From positions 82,232 through 146,231 of the forward strand of contig NZ_JANBVH010000008.1 in assembly GCF_024273235.1 (NCBI RefSeq): a stretch of 64,000 bases of DNA. Direction: 5' to 3'. This DNA comes from Sphingomonas faeni (lineage in GTDB: Bacteria > Pseudomonadota > Alphaproteobacteria > Sphingomonadales > Sphingomonadaceae). The translations under genes and the position numbers were made by a program. Below are positions 17,768 through 26,311 of this stretch, piece after piece; position 1 is the first letter of the stretch, and every line of letters begins with the position of its first letter. The notes under the pieces are model-generated. The model saw only the letters and a program-made list of their open reading frames with translations, made no database searches and was not told the DNA's origin.

Positions 17768-18895
17768 ATGCACCCCCTGACCCGCGCAGCCCTCTACGCG
17801 AGTGCCGCCCTCGGCCTTGTCTCCCAGCCCGCCAACGCCGTGCCCGCTGACGCCGCGCCCGCCAAACCCATGCCAACGACCAGCATCGAGACCTGCGCCC
17901 CGGCCGCGCCCTGCCCCACCCCGCTCGAGATCCGCGCCGTCCTCGTCACCATGTTCGAGATCGGCAAGGACACCGGCGACGCCCCCGGCGAGTTCCAGTT
18001 GTGGAAGGAACGCCATCATCTCGACATCCGCATCCCGTTCCCGCAGGCCGACCACGACCTGTACTATGATCCGTCGAAGCACGTCCTCGCGATCGTCACT
18101 GGCATGGGCACCGCACATTCGGCCGGATCGACGATGGCGCTCGGCCTCGACCAGCGCTTCGACCTGACCCACGCCTATTGGCTGGTCGCGGGGATCGCCG
18201 GGATCGATCCGGAGGACGCCTCGATCGGCTCGGCGGCCTGGGCCCGCTACCTCGTCGATGGTGACCTCGCGCACGAGATCGACGCGCGCGAGATCCCTAA
18301 GGACTGGAAATCGGGCTATTTCCCGCTCGACCGCAAGGGCCCGAACGATCCCCGTCCTGCGGCCCCGCATGGCGAGATGTTCGCGCTCAACGCCGCCCTG
18401 CGCGACTGGGCCTACACCCTCACCAAAGACATCGCGCTTCCCGACGATCCCGCGATCACCCGGGAACGCGCCCGCTACGTCGGCTATCCGATGGCGCAAC
18501 GCCCGCCGTTCGTCCTCAAGGGCGATCAGCTCGCCGCCGCGACCTTCTGGCACGGCCGGATCCTCAACGACTGGGCCAATGCCTGGGTCGATTATTGGAC
18601 CGCCGGCAAGGGCGCGTTCGTCACCTCGGGCATGGAGGAAACCGGCACGTACCAGTCGCTCCTCCAGCTCGCCAAGATGGGCCGCGTCGACAAGGACCGC
18701 GTCATGGTCCTGCGCGCCGGCAGCAACTTCACCATGCCGCCGCCCGGCATCGCGGCAGCCGACTATCTCCTCCGCGAAAACGAAGGCTTCTCCGGCATGA
18801 CCGCCGCCCTCGAAAGCCTCTACCGCGTCGGCTCACCGGTGATCGACGAACTCACCACCCACTGGGACCGCTACGAAAAGACCATCCCGCAATGA
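17768..18895 (+). CDS. Exported NUP-family protein (annotated as purine nucleoside permease)
   Basis: 375 residues. The first ~25 residues form a signal peptide (AALYASAALGLVSQPANA). The mature part shows the NUP family pattern: IRAVLVTMFEIGKDTG, AIVTGMGTAHSAGSTMALG, WLVAGIAGIDP, GDLAHEIDAREIP, FVTSGMEETGTY and VLRAGSNFTMPPPG. The family is named after a Candida nucleoside permease, but no membrane helices follow the signal peptide and the GMG/AGIAGI pattern resembles nucleoside phosphorylases, so a periplasmic nucleoside-binding or -cleaving role seems more likely than transport. GGAGA lies upstream of ATG 17768. Confidence 0.85.
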   Translation: MHPLTRAALYASAALGLVSQPANAVPADAAPAKPMPTTSIETCAPAAPCPTPLEIRAVLVTMFEIGKDTGDAPGEFQLWKERHHLDIRIPFPQADHDLYYDPSKHVLAIVTGMGTAHSAGSTMALGLDQRFDLTHAYWLVAGIAGIDPEDASIGSAAWARYLVDGDLAHEIDAREIPKDWKSGYFPLDRKGPNDPRPAAPHGEMFALNAALRDWAYTLTKDIALPDDPAITRERARYVGYPMAQRPPFVLKGDQLAAATFWHGRILNDWANAWVDYWTAGKGAFVTSGMEETGTYQSLLQLAKMGRVDKDRVMVLRAGSNFTMPPPGIAAADYLLRENEGFSGMTAALESLYRVGSPVIDELTTHWDRYEKTIPQ

Positions 18896-18939
18896 GCCAG
18901 TCTTCGATCAGCCAGTCTTCGATCAGCCGGTCTTCGGTG
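18895..18939 (+). repeat. 15-bp tandem repeat just after the NUP gene
   Basis: Two exact copies of AGCCAGTCTTCGATC (18895-18909, 18910-18924) and a third, degenerate copy to 18939. It begins on the last base of the NUP stop codon. Confidence 0.85.
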
Positions 18940-19065
18940 CCCAGCCCGCTTCCCCCGGCGCCACCCGCTTGCCCGTGATCGACGCGCCGGGACGCCCGGT
19001 AAGGCGGGCTGGACCTGGTAGCGCGGGGTGGATGCACCGACCCACCCCGCACCCCTAGCCGGCGA

Positions 19066-19293
19066 TTACCGGCAACGGCGCACCCGGCGATGGTTGCGCC
19101 ATACCATCCGGCAGCGCGGACGGTGCGCGCGTGGCCCTGGCCGTGGCGGCGGACGATCCACGCCGGGCGGCGGCGGAGGAGGACCTTCCCGCCCCCTTGG
19201 CGGCGGGGGCGGTCCGTCCTGAGCGATTGCCGGCGCCGTCACGCCAACACTCAAGAGCAGTCCGCCTGCAATAAGCAGATGAGTGATCTTCAT
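19066..19293 (-). CDS. Small secreted Pro/Arg-rich protein
   Basis: 75 residues from ATG 19293, with TTGGAG 7 nt upstream. Signal peptide MKITHLLIAGGLLLSVGVTA ending near AIAQ, then a mature part of poly-Pro runs (GPPPPPRGREGPPPPPPG) and an Arg/His-rich tail with one Cys pair candidate. No known function; periplasmic localisation is inferred from the signal peptide. The signal and ribosome site make it a real gene and not a GC-rich shadow. Confidence 0.7.
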   Translation of the reverse strand: MKITHLLIAGGLLLSVGVTAPAIAQDGPPPPPRGREGPPPPPPGVDRPPPRPGPRAHRPRCRMVWRNHRRVRRCR

Positions 19294-19305
19294 TAAAGTC
19301 TCCAA

Positions 19306-19640
19306 GAGCCGATGTGTGGCTCCATTCGCGCTTAAAGTCAGGAGATAGCGCGATAAAGGCCGGGATCGTCGAATCCCGCCAATAGAAGAATTTCCTACAT
19401 TATCTTACAAAAGATTACAGTGAACCAGGAACAGATCGCCCTGCACTGTATCCCAATGCCGCGACCGGGGATTTTCCAGCGGTGGTCCTTGCAAGGACTG
19501 ACCCGAGCATGTCGCGGATTCCGCAGTCGCTGAGTAAGTCGATCGTAGGAAAGCGATGCTAGAAAAATTCGACCCGTGGTAATCTGCTTACCGGGCTCAA
19601 ACATCTAAGAGAGCGCCTCCTGGGGCGTCGCTGCCGGACT
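19306..19640. other. Intergenic, nothing recognised
   Basis: Lower-GC stretch between the small secreted protein gene and the APH gene. No convincing ORF. A weak GC-rich dyad near 19612-19632 follows the kinase stop on the minus strand, but no T-run supports calling it a terminator. Confidence 0.4.
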
Positions 19641-20456
19641 TTAAAACATTTCATCCAGCAAGAGGTGAAACTGAAGCTTGCGTTCGTCGGCCTCTGCGAC
19701 GCCGTACTGTTCAATAAGCCGGTCTTGTAGCGATGCATCGAACTCCCCGAGGCAATTCCACAATATAGCCAGGTCTTGGTAGCGGTCCGCGATACCGACC
19801 CTGCTGGCGTCGATGCAGCCGACCACTTCACCATCGAGAATCAGGATATTATCAAGCGAGAAGTCGCCATGCGTGACGACAGGGTCGGAGGGCATCGGCA
19901 GCAGGTGCTGCATCGCTTCCCAAACCTGCTCCGCCGTCCAGCCTTCGCGCTCGTCGTCAAAGTCGTCTTCGTCGACCAGATCCGCGTCGATGCGTTCACG
20001 CGCCCGTGAAAGGCGGTAGGCATGATCGCTGTTGAAGGGGCATTCGCTGGTCGGGATGGCATGTAGACGCCGCAGAAACGCGGCGAGCGCATCGACTATC
20101 CCAATACCGGTATCGGGTTGCGCCTCCAGAATCTGGTATGCGGTCTGTCCAGGCACTGCCGTCATCAGCAGCCATGCCTCGTCCTGCGTGGCGACGAAGC
20201 CTTCGACGGCAGGGACGGGAATGTACCTTCCCAGCCAACGCAATCGGACCATTTCGTCGGTTATGTCGCCAGCGACGGAGCTTCGCCCATGCTTGAGGAA
20301 CAGGTCAGGCGCACCTATCTTACTATGCAGCCGATAAACGGCACCGCCTGATTCCCCGACGTTATCGCGCGCCCACTCATACCCCACCAAGGGCGCGGAC
20401 ATACTCGCCGGCAACGATATGGCTGCACATGCCTCTTCCCGATCTAAATCCATCAT
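19641..20456 (-). CDS. APH(3')-type aminoglycoside O-phosphotransferase
   Basis: 271 residues, the same length as APH(3')-I enzymes, which phosphorylate the 3'-hydroxyl of kanamycin/neomycin-type drugs with ATP. The catalytic loop VTHGDFSLDNILI (His196, Asp198, Asn203) and the metal-binding GCIDASRVG (Asp216) are intact, followed by the family's GIADRYQDLAILWNCLGEF and a KLQFHLLLDE tail. Identity to plasmid enzymes looks partial, so it may be a chromosomal relative. Isolated from its neighbours, with non-coding DNA on both sides. Drug range cannot be read from sequence. Confidence 0.88.
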   Translation of the reverse strand: MMDLDREEACAAISLPASMSAPLVGYEWARDNVGESGGAVYRLHSKIGAPDLFLKHGRSSVAGDITDEMVRLRWLGRYIPVPAVEGFVATQDEAWLLMTAVPGQTAYQILEAQPDTGIGIVDALAAFLRRLHAIPTSECPFNSDHAYRLSRARERIDADLVDEDDFDDEREGWTAEQVWEAMQHLLPMPSDPVVTHGDFSLDNILILDGEVVGCIDASRVGIADRYQDLAILWNCLGEFDASLQDRLIEQYGVAEADERKLQFHLLLDEMF

Positions 20457-20822
20457 CCCTCACCGTTCGCGACGCCTTATGACAATCGAGGTTGGCTGAG
20501 GGTAGCCCAGCAGTGAGGACGTTCCGTGTCTTCGGCTTCCCGAAAAAGACCCCTTAGCGGGACAGCCCGGCGATCGTGCCGATAGCCGTCCGGTGCACTC
20601 GCTTTCCCAATGTCTATTCCCGATTGGTCTTTCCCAACATGACTGTCGGAGACGGAGAAACGGGAAAGATCGCGCTTAACGAATGGCAGCTATCGGGAGC
20701 CCGGATCGCCAGCCTGAACGGCCCGATATGGGCGATTATCGCAGTTCCAGCGCTGCTCAGCCTTTGACGTAGTCTCGCCTGCGGGTGATGATTGGGCATA
20801 TACCTTCCGAGGAAAGACGACG
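20457..20822. other. Intergenic, nothing recognised
   Basis: Divergent gap that should hold promoters for the APH gene (minus) and the M20 peptidase gene (plus). A 63-codon ORF at 20576-20767 has no family resemblance or ribosome site and was not accepted. Confidence 0.4.
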
Positions 20823-22208
20823 ATGACACTGAAGTTCCTCCTGACCTGCGCCGCGATGACCGCCGCGATCCCCGCCTCGGCCCAAACCCAAACCCAGACT
20901 CCCGCCGCCAACGGCCTTGAAATCGCCAAGAAGATGATCGCCTTTCGCAGTGTGCGCGGGCCTGGCAACCAGACGCCGCAACTCGCCGCGTATGTGAAGG
21001 CGACGCTGGTCGCGGGCGGCTTTGCGGCGAACGACGTGACGATCACCCCGGTCGACGACACCGCCTATCTGATCGCGACATGGCGCGGCAGCGACGCCGC
21101 GTTGAAGCCGATCGTCCTCTCGGGGCATATCGACGTGGTCGAGGCCAAGCCCGCCGACTGGCAGCGCGATCCGTTCGTGCCGGTGGTCGAGAACGGCTAT
21201 CTCTACGGCCGCGGCGCGACCGACATGAAGCTCGACGCGGCGCTCGTCATCGCGACGCTGCTCGACATGAAGAAGGCCGGTTACACGCCCAGGCGCGGCA
21301 TCGTCCTGGCGCTGTCGGGCGACGAGGAAACCGCGATGAAGACGTCCGCGATGATCGCCGAGAAGCTCAAGGGCAGCGAGATGGCGCTCAACATCGACGG
21401 CGGCGGCGGGCTGTACGCGGAAAACGGCAAGGCCGAGTATTTCACGATCGGTGCCGCCGAAAAGACCTATGCGGATTTCCAGCTCGAAGTAACCAACCCG
21501 GGTGGCCACTCCTCCGCGCCGCGCAAGGTGAACGCGATCAACGCGCTGTCCGCAGCGCTCGTCCGGATCGGCAATTACCGCTTCACGCCGCAATTGTCGC
21601 CGATCACCAAGGGCTATTTCGAGGGCGTCGCACCGCGCCAGACGCCCGAGATCGGCGCCGCGATGCGCGCCTTCGCGGCCAACCCCGAGGACCGGAAGGC
21701 GATCGAGACGCTCGCCGCCAATCCCGGCTATGTCGGCCAGATCGGCACGACCTGCGTCACGACCATGATCAGCGGCGGCCACGCGCAGAACGCGCTGCCG
21801 CAGCGCGCGACCGCCAACATCAACTGCCGCATCTTTCCCGGCGTGAAGCCGGCCGCGGTGATGGCCGAGCTGGAGCGGGTTGCGGCCGATCCTAGCGTGA
21901 AGTTCAGCGACGTCACCGAAGGCTCGAACCCGACCGACGCCTCGCCGCTCCGGGCCGATCTCACCGGCGCGGTCAAGACGGCGATGGGCAGGATCCGCCC
22001 CGGCGTCCCGGTGTTCCCGAGCATGTCGGCGGGCGCGAGCGATTCGATGTGGTATCGCTCGGTCGGGGTGCCGAGCTACGGCGTCAGCCCGACGTTCATC
22101 AAGCAGTCCGACGACTTCAGCCACGGCCTGAACGAGCGCACCCCGATCGACAACGTGCCGCTCGCGATCACCTATTACCGCTCGCTGCTGACCGACCTGA
22201 CGAAATAG
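20823..22208 (+). CDS. Exported M20-family metallopeptidase
   Basis: 461 residues with signal peptide (MTLKFLLTCAAMTAAIPASA). Di-zinc M20 motifs: LSGHIDVVEA (His, Asp of the first site), GRGATDMK (bridging Asp), ALSGDEET (general-base Glu plus ligand), followed by a lid/dimerisation domain and the C-terminal ligand in FSHGLNERTP. Fits periplasmic carboxypeptidase/dipeptidase types of the M20/M25/M40 group. Substrate not predictable. AGGAAAGA ribosome site before ATG 20823. Confidence 0.88.
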   Translation: MTLKFLLTCAAMTAAIPASAQTQTQTPAANGLEIAKKMIAFRSVRGPGNQTPQLAAYVKATLVAGGFAANDVTITPVDDTAYLIATWRGSDAALKPIVLSGHIDVVEAKPADWQRDPFVPVVENGYLYGRGATDMKLDAALVIATLLDMKKAGYTPRRGIVLALSGDEETAMKTSAMIAEKLKGSEMALNIDGGGGLYAENGKAEYFTIGAAEKTYADFQLEVTNPGGHSSAPRKVNAINALSAALVRIGNYRFTPQLSPITKGYFEGVAPRQTPEIGAAMRAFAANPEDRKAIETLAANPGYVGQIGTTCVTTMISGGHAQNALPQRATANINCRIFPGVKPAAVMAELERVAADPSVKFSDVTEGSNPTDASPLRADLTGAVKTAMGRIRPGVPVFPSMSAGASDSMWYRSVGVPSYGVSPTFIKQSDDFSHGLNERTPIDNVPLAITYYRSLLTDLTK

Positions 22209-22221
22209 GCGGTCGGCGGAC

Positions 22222-22320
22222 GGCGCATGGCCCGGCGTTTCAGGCTTGGGTCATGCGCCCGATCGGCGCGAGGGCCGAGGCGCCGCAGCCTCGTGCGGCG
22301 ATATTCCGGGTTTCGCCCGG
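22222..22320. repeat. Three consecutive hairpins between peptidase and histidine kinase genes
   Basis: GGCGCATG (22222-22229) pairs with CATGCGCC (22252-22259); CGCCGCA (22281-22287) pairs with TGCGGCG (22294-22300); CCGGG (22306-22310) pairs with CCCGG (22316-22320). The first may end the peptidase transcript, but no T-run follows, so they could equally be leader structures for the two-component operon. Confidence 0.6.
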
Positions 22321-22357
22321 ATAGGCCGCGCCGCCCGGATCGTGCAAACAGGGGCCG

Positions 22358-23977
22358 ATGACCTCCTTCGCCCCGTCCCTTGCCGAGTTCCGCGCCGCGT
22401 CCCGTCTCGCCACCTTCGTCCCGACCACGGCCGACCTCCCTTGGCTGGTCGGCTATGCCTGTGCATTTTTCGGCGCGCATCACGTCGCGGCGGAATGGGG
22501 CGGTCACGGCTATTATTCGCTGCTGTATCCGGCGGCCGGATTCCGCATGGCGTTGCTGTGGCTGCGGGGCCCGCGGCTGGTGGGCGGCGTAGTCGTAGCC
22601 GAGATCCTCGTCCAGCTGGCGACCGGCATCATCGATCCGGCGTCGGCGGAATGGTCCACGCATCTGGTCGGCGTGATCCGCCCCCCGCTCGTCTATGCGC
22701 TCGTCGTCCTGCTGGTCCGGACGATGGCGGCGCGCGCGAAGACCAGCATGAGCGTCGCGCCGATGCCGCTCGGCCTCGCCTCGGTCGGCGCCCCCGTCGC
22801 GGCGGCGCTGACCAGCCTGCCCTGGTCGCTGCTGCGCCCCGACCTGACCGGCGTTTCCGGGCTGCGCGACGTCGTCACGTCGCTGACCGGCTTCGTGGTC
22901 GGCGACCTGCTCGGCGTCCTGCTGCTGACGCCGCCGCTGCTGTGGCTGGTGGAGCTGGCAACCAGCACATCGGCGGGCACATCGACACGCCCCGCGCGAC
23001 CCGACATCGCCGCGGTGACGGAGGCCGTGCTGGTGCTCGCCGCGTCGTTCGCGACCGAAGTGCTGCTCGGCGCGATCGGCCTGGGGACGCCGCATACGCC
23101 CGTGTTGCTGGCGGTGGCATGGATCGGGCTGCGGTTCGGCCGCACCGCCAGCTGGCTGTCGATCATCGTCGTCGCCGCGATGGTCCTGCCGCAGACCGCG
23201 ATGCCGATGCAGATGGCCGAGCGGCTGGCGCTGCACATGAGCCTCGCCTCGATCATGGTCGTCGGCTATCTCGCGGGCAGCTTCGCGGATGCGCAGGCCC
23301 GCATGCGCGTCGATCTGGAGCGGCGCGACCGGCTGCTGTTCCAGGCCGAACGGCTCAAGACCCTGCGCGCGATGTCGGTCGCGGTCATCCATGAGATCAG
23401 CCAGCCGCTCTCCACCTTGGCGATCGAGGCCAAGCACCTGCACGAACTCACGGTCTCGGCCGATCCCGAGATCGCCAGCACCGCCGCGCTGATCGACCGC
23501 AAGGCCGCCGCGCTCTCGATCCTGGTCCGGCGGCTGCGCCGGTTCGGCGGGCGCACGGTCGACCAGCCCACCCCGCTGCCGCTGGCGACGCTGATCGACA
23601 CGGTCGCCGCACTGGCGCAGCCGGAGGCCAAGGCTCGCAACGTCAAATTGTCGATCGAGTCGGTCGATCCGGACCTCGTCGTGCTCGCACAGGAGGTCGA
23701 ACTGGCGCAGGCGATCGTGAACCTGGTGCGCAACGCGGTCCAGGCCGGCGGCAGCGAACCGGTGCGGCTGACCGTGAACACCGAAGGCGACCGCGCCCGG
23801 ATCATGGTCGTGAACCGGCCCCGGACGGATCGTCCCGTGCAACCGGGCATGGGTGTCGGCGTCCTCGTCGCCCGCGCGATCGTCGAGGCGCATGGCGGCA
23901 GCCTCGTACGCGACAGCGACGCCAATGGGGCGATGCGCGCCACCATCGTCCTGCCGCTCCTGAGGAACCCCGAATGA
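22358..23977 (+). CDS. MASE1-type membrane sensor histidine kinase
   Basis: 539 residues. About eight hydrophobic helices in residues 25-310 (for example LVGYACAFFGAHHVAA, GGVVVAEILVQLATG, WLSIIVVAAMVL) form a MASE1-like sensor. A coiled linker leads to the dimerisation box VAVIHEISQPLSTLA (phosphoacceptor His345), the N-box AIVNLVRNAVQAGG and a short G-box GMGVGVLVARAIVEAHGG. Overlaps the regulator gene by 4 nt, so they form a pair. The signal is unknown. The HEISQPL box resembles FixL-type kinases. Confidence 0.88.
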   Translation: MTSFAPSLAEFRAASRLATFVPTTADLPWLVGYACAFFGAHHVAAEWGGHGYYSLLYPAAGFRMALLWLRGPRLVGGVVVAEILVQLATGIIDPASAEWSTHLVGVIRPPLVYALVVLLVRTMAARAKTSMSVAPMPLGLASVGAPVAAALTSLPWSLLRPDLTGVSGLRDVVTSLTGFVVGDLLGVLLLTPPLLWLVELATSTSAGTSTRPARPDIAAVTEAVLVLAASFATEVLLGAIGLGTPHTPVLLAVAWIGLRFGRTASWLSIIVVAAMVLPQTAMPMQMAERLALHMSLASIMVVGYLAGSFADAQARMRVDLERRDRLLFQAERLKTLRAMSVAVIHEISQPLSTLAIEAKHLHELTVSADPEIASTAALIDRKAAALSILVRRLRRFGGRTVDQPTPLPLATLIDTVAALAQPEAKARNVKLSIESVDPDLVVLAQEVELAQAIVNLVRNAVQAGGSEPVRLTVNTEGDRARIMVVNRPRTDRPVQPGMGVGVLVARAIVEAHGGSLVRDSDANGAMRATIVLPLLRNPE

Positions 23978-24582
23978 TGCAGCCCCGAAACGAGACGCGC
24001 TGCGAGCCGGCGAGCGGGCTGGTCTATGTGGTCGACGACGACCGCGATCTCGGCGCCGCGGTCGCGCGGTTGCTGAGCCGCCACGGCCATGTCGCCACGC
24101 CGTTCCTCGATCCCGCCCCCCTGCTCGAAATCTATCCGCAGGCGCCGGCGCACTGCATCGTCACCGACGTGATGATGGGCGATATCGACGGGTTCGATTT
24201 CGCCGATCGGGTGCGGGCGCTCGATTCGACCGTCGCGATCGTGTTCATGACGGCATGGCCGACGACCGCCAACGCGGTGGATTCGGTACGCCGCTATGGT
24301 GGCCTCGACTATCTCGAAAAGCCGATCGACGAGGATCGCCTGCTCGCCGCGGTGTGCGAGGGCGTCGCCTGGTCGAAGGCGCAACGGCTCGCCTCGGCAC
24401 GCACCGCGATGCTGACGCCACGCCAGCGCCAGGTGTTCGATCTGCTGGTGAAGGGACACAACAACCAGGCGATCGCCATCGCGCTCGATATCAGCCCGAA
24501 GACGGTGGAGGATCACCGCGCCGCGATCGTCGCCAAGACCGGCACCAACGGCATCGCCCAGTTGATCGCGCTGGCCGGCTGA
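23974..24582 (+). CDS. FixJ-like response regulator (REC + LuxR HTH)
   Basis: 202 residues. Receiver domain: acidic VVDDDRDL, phosphoacceptor Asp65 in IVTDVMMGDIDG, MTAW and LEKPID. C-terminal LuxR/NarL HTH: LTPRQRQVFDLLVKGHNNQAIAIALDISPKTVEDHRAAI. The short linker is as in FixJ. Cognate partner of the MASE1 kinase by overlap; target genes unknown. Confidence 0.92.
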   Translation: MMQPRNETRCEPASGLVYVVDDDRDLGAAVARLLSRHGHVATPFLDPAPLLEIYPQAPAHCIVTDVMMGDIDGFDFADRVRALDSTVAIVFMTAWPTTANAVDSVRRYGGLDYLEKPIDEDRLLAAVCEGVAWSKAQRLASARTAMLTPRQRQVFDLLVKGHNNQAIAIALDISPKTVEDHRAAIVAKTGTNGIAQLIALAG

Positions 24583-24647
24583 CCTCGACGCCCCGGTAAC
24601 CGGACGCGACAGCACCGATCCCGGCACGCCTCGGTATATTTCCCGGA

Positions 24648-25196
24648 TTGGTCGTGCCGGCAACTCGGGTTACCGATCGCGATGGATGGCACCGCCCGAT
24701 CGGAAAGATATTGCGCGCTTTGAGGGAATTGTCGGTGCCGTGCCGCATGAACGTGAACGGCACATGGTCGGACGGATGCATCCATGACCTGTCCGACAAG
24801 GGCCTGCTTGTTTCGAGCGCCAATCCTCCCGCGATCGGAACCTATGTCGACATCCGCCGGGGGACGCTGGTGATTATCGGCAGGGTCGTCTGGACTGGCG
24901 GGCGTCGCTTCGGCGTACGGACGCAGGACGCGGTCAGCATCGCCGCGCTGCTGAGCGAACCCGTCCAGACCACACGCCCGGCAACCACCGATCGACGCGG
25001 GCCGGCGCGCGAGGAGGCCGACCGGCGCACCGTCGCCAGCGCCGACCGGAGCCGGCAGCGGGCGTCGGCATTCCAGTTCGTCTGCCTCGCCATCATCGGC
25101 CTGGGCATCGCCTGTTGCGCCGCGCTCTACAGTTACCAGACTCTGGCCGCCCCGTTCGACGTGGTGACCGGCGTACTCGACGCCCCCGCGGACTGA
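24648..25196 (+). CDS. PilZ-domain protein with one membrane helix
   Basis: 182 residues. N-terminal PilZ-like domain: the basic patch and CIHDLSDKGLLVSS match the D/NxSxxG part of a cyclic-di-GMP site, and an arginine cluster precedes it, though the canonical RxxxR is not clean. An Arg-rich linker (residues ~110-145) leads to one hydrophobic helix (VCLAIIGLGIACCAALYSY). It may link c-di-GMP to an envelope function. Start codon uncertain (in-frame GTG codons nearby). Confidence 0.75.
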   Translation: MVVPATRVTDRDGWHRPIGKILRALRELSVPCRMNVNGTWSDGCIHDLSDKGLLVSSANPPAIGTYVDIRRGTLVIIGRVVWTGGRRFGVRTQDAVSIAALLSEPVQTTRPATTDRRGPAREEADRRTVASADRSRQRASAFQFVCLAIIGLGIACCAALYSYQTLAAPFDVVTGVLDAPAD

Positions 25197-25306
25197 CGGA
25201 CGACACAAACCCTGCCCCCCTCCCCACGATATACGTCCGATGACGTATGACGCCGCCCCGCGATCTCGGGCATCTACCCCTCGAGACTTGATATCGCGGG
25301 GACAAG

Positions 25307-26311
25307 ATGAACGGAGTTCGCGTCGGCAAGAGGATCATCGGAGCACAGGCGCCGGTCATCGTGGGTTGGGACAACATCCCCAAGGTCGAGGGCGGCCCGG
25401 CGAAGCAGATCTTCTTCACCTGGTTCCAGCCGACGATGCTGTTCGCGCTGATAGCCTTCTGGTTCTACGCGCCCAATTCGATCGCCAAGGCATCGACCGC
25501 GATCGGCATCGGCATCGGCTTCAAGCTCCTTCTGCTCGGGCTCGAATGGCTGGCCCCGCGCCATGAAAGCTGGCGGCTGACGTGGAAGGAACTGACCACC
25601 GATCTCTTCTATGTCGGGATCGGCTTCACCGTCGTCCGCATGATCGACAGCTATATCGGCGACGGTGCGATGATCGAGGCGATCCAGCATTCGTTCGACT
25701 GGGAGAAGTTCGCCTGGTTCACCGGCCTGCCGTTGCTGGTGCAGGCGTTGATGATCTCGCTGCTGTTCGATTTCGGGCAATATTGGATGCATCGCGGGAT
25801 GCACAACTGGCATCCGCTGTGGCTCGCGCACGCGCCGCATCACTACATCACCCAGCTCAACGTCAACAAGGGCGCGGTCGGCAATCCGGTCGAGCTGTTC
25901 CTGATCGGGCTCGGCATCGGCGGCTTCTTCGATTTCGTGCCCCGCGCCGCCCTGCTCGCAGGGGCCTTCAGCCTGGCGGTCGGCACCTATCAGCACATCA
26001 ATGTCCGCTTCAATTCGCCGCGCTGGTGGCGTTTCCTGTTCAACACCACCGAGCATCACAGCGTGCATCATTCGCAGGACTTCGAAGCGAGCCGCAGCAA
26101 TTATTCGAACACATGGGTCATCATCGATCGCCTCTTCGGGACGTGCGTCGACGGCGAAGCCGAACTGCTCGGTATGGAAGGCGGCCGCCCGATGTCGGTC
26201 CGCGAAACGATGACCTACACCTTCACCGAAGGGTGGAAGTCGGCCAGGGAACGGTTCGGTCGGCGGTCGATGGGCCCGATGACGTCCGCCCCGCTGGTCC
26301 CCGCAGAATGA
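25307..26311 (+). CDS. Fatty-acid hydroxylase / sterol desaturase family membrane protein (copy 1)
   Basis: 334-residue di-iron membrane protein. Four to five hydrophobic segments and the histidine clusters HRGMH, HAPHHY and HHSVHH that bind the diiron centre in this family. These enzymes hydroxylate or desaturate lipids, carotenoids or sterol-like molecules; the lipid here is unknown. A paralogue with the same core (GAVGNPxELFLI, SNY-type turn, DRxFGT, GEAEL) is at 41925. Overlaps the next gene by 4 nt. Confidence 0.88.
   Translation: MNGVRVGKRIIGAQAPVIVGWDNIPKVEGGPAKQIFFTWFQPTMLFALIAFWFYAPNSIAKASTAIGIGIGFKLLLLGLEWLAPRHESWRLTWKELTTDLFYVGIGFTVVRMIDSYIGDGAMIEAIQHSFDWEKFAWFTGLPLLVQALMISLLFDFGQYWMHRGMHNWHPLWLAHAPHHYITQLNVNKGAVGNPVELFLIGLGIGGFFDFVPRAALLAGAFSLAVGTYQHINVRFNSPRWWRFLFNTTEHHSVHHSQDFEASRSNYSNTWVIIDRLFGTCVDGEAELLGMEGGRPMSVRETMTYTFTEGWKSARERFGRRSMGPMTSAPLVPAE

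Noticed and set aside
17768..18895. Inner-membrane permease as named by the NUP family
   Set aside because: Only a cleavable signal helix is visible and no further membrane segments, so transport by this protein is unlikely.
20576..20767. 63-codon ORF before the M20 peptidase gene
   Set aside because: No ribosome site and no recognisable motif. It ends in the peptidase promoter region.
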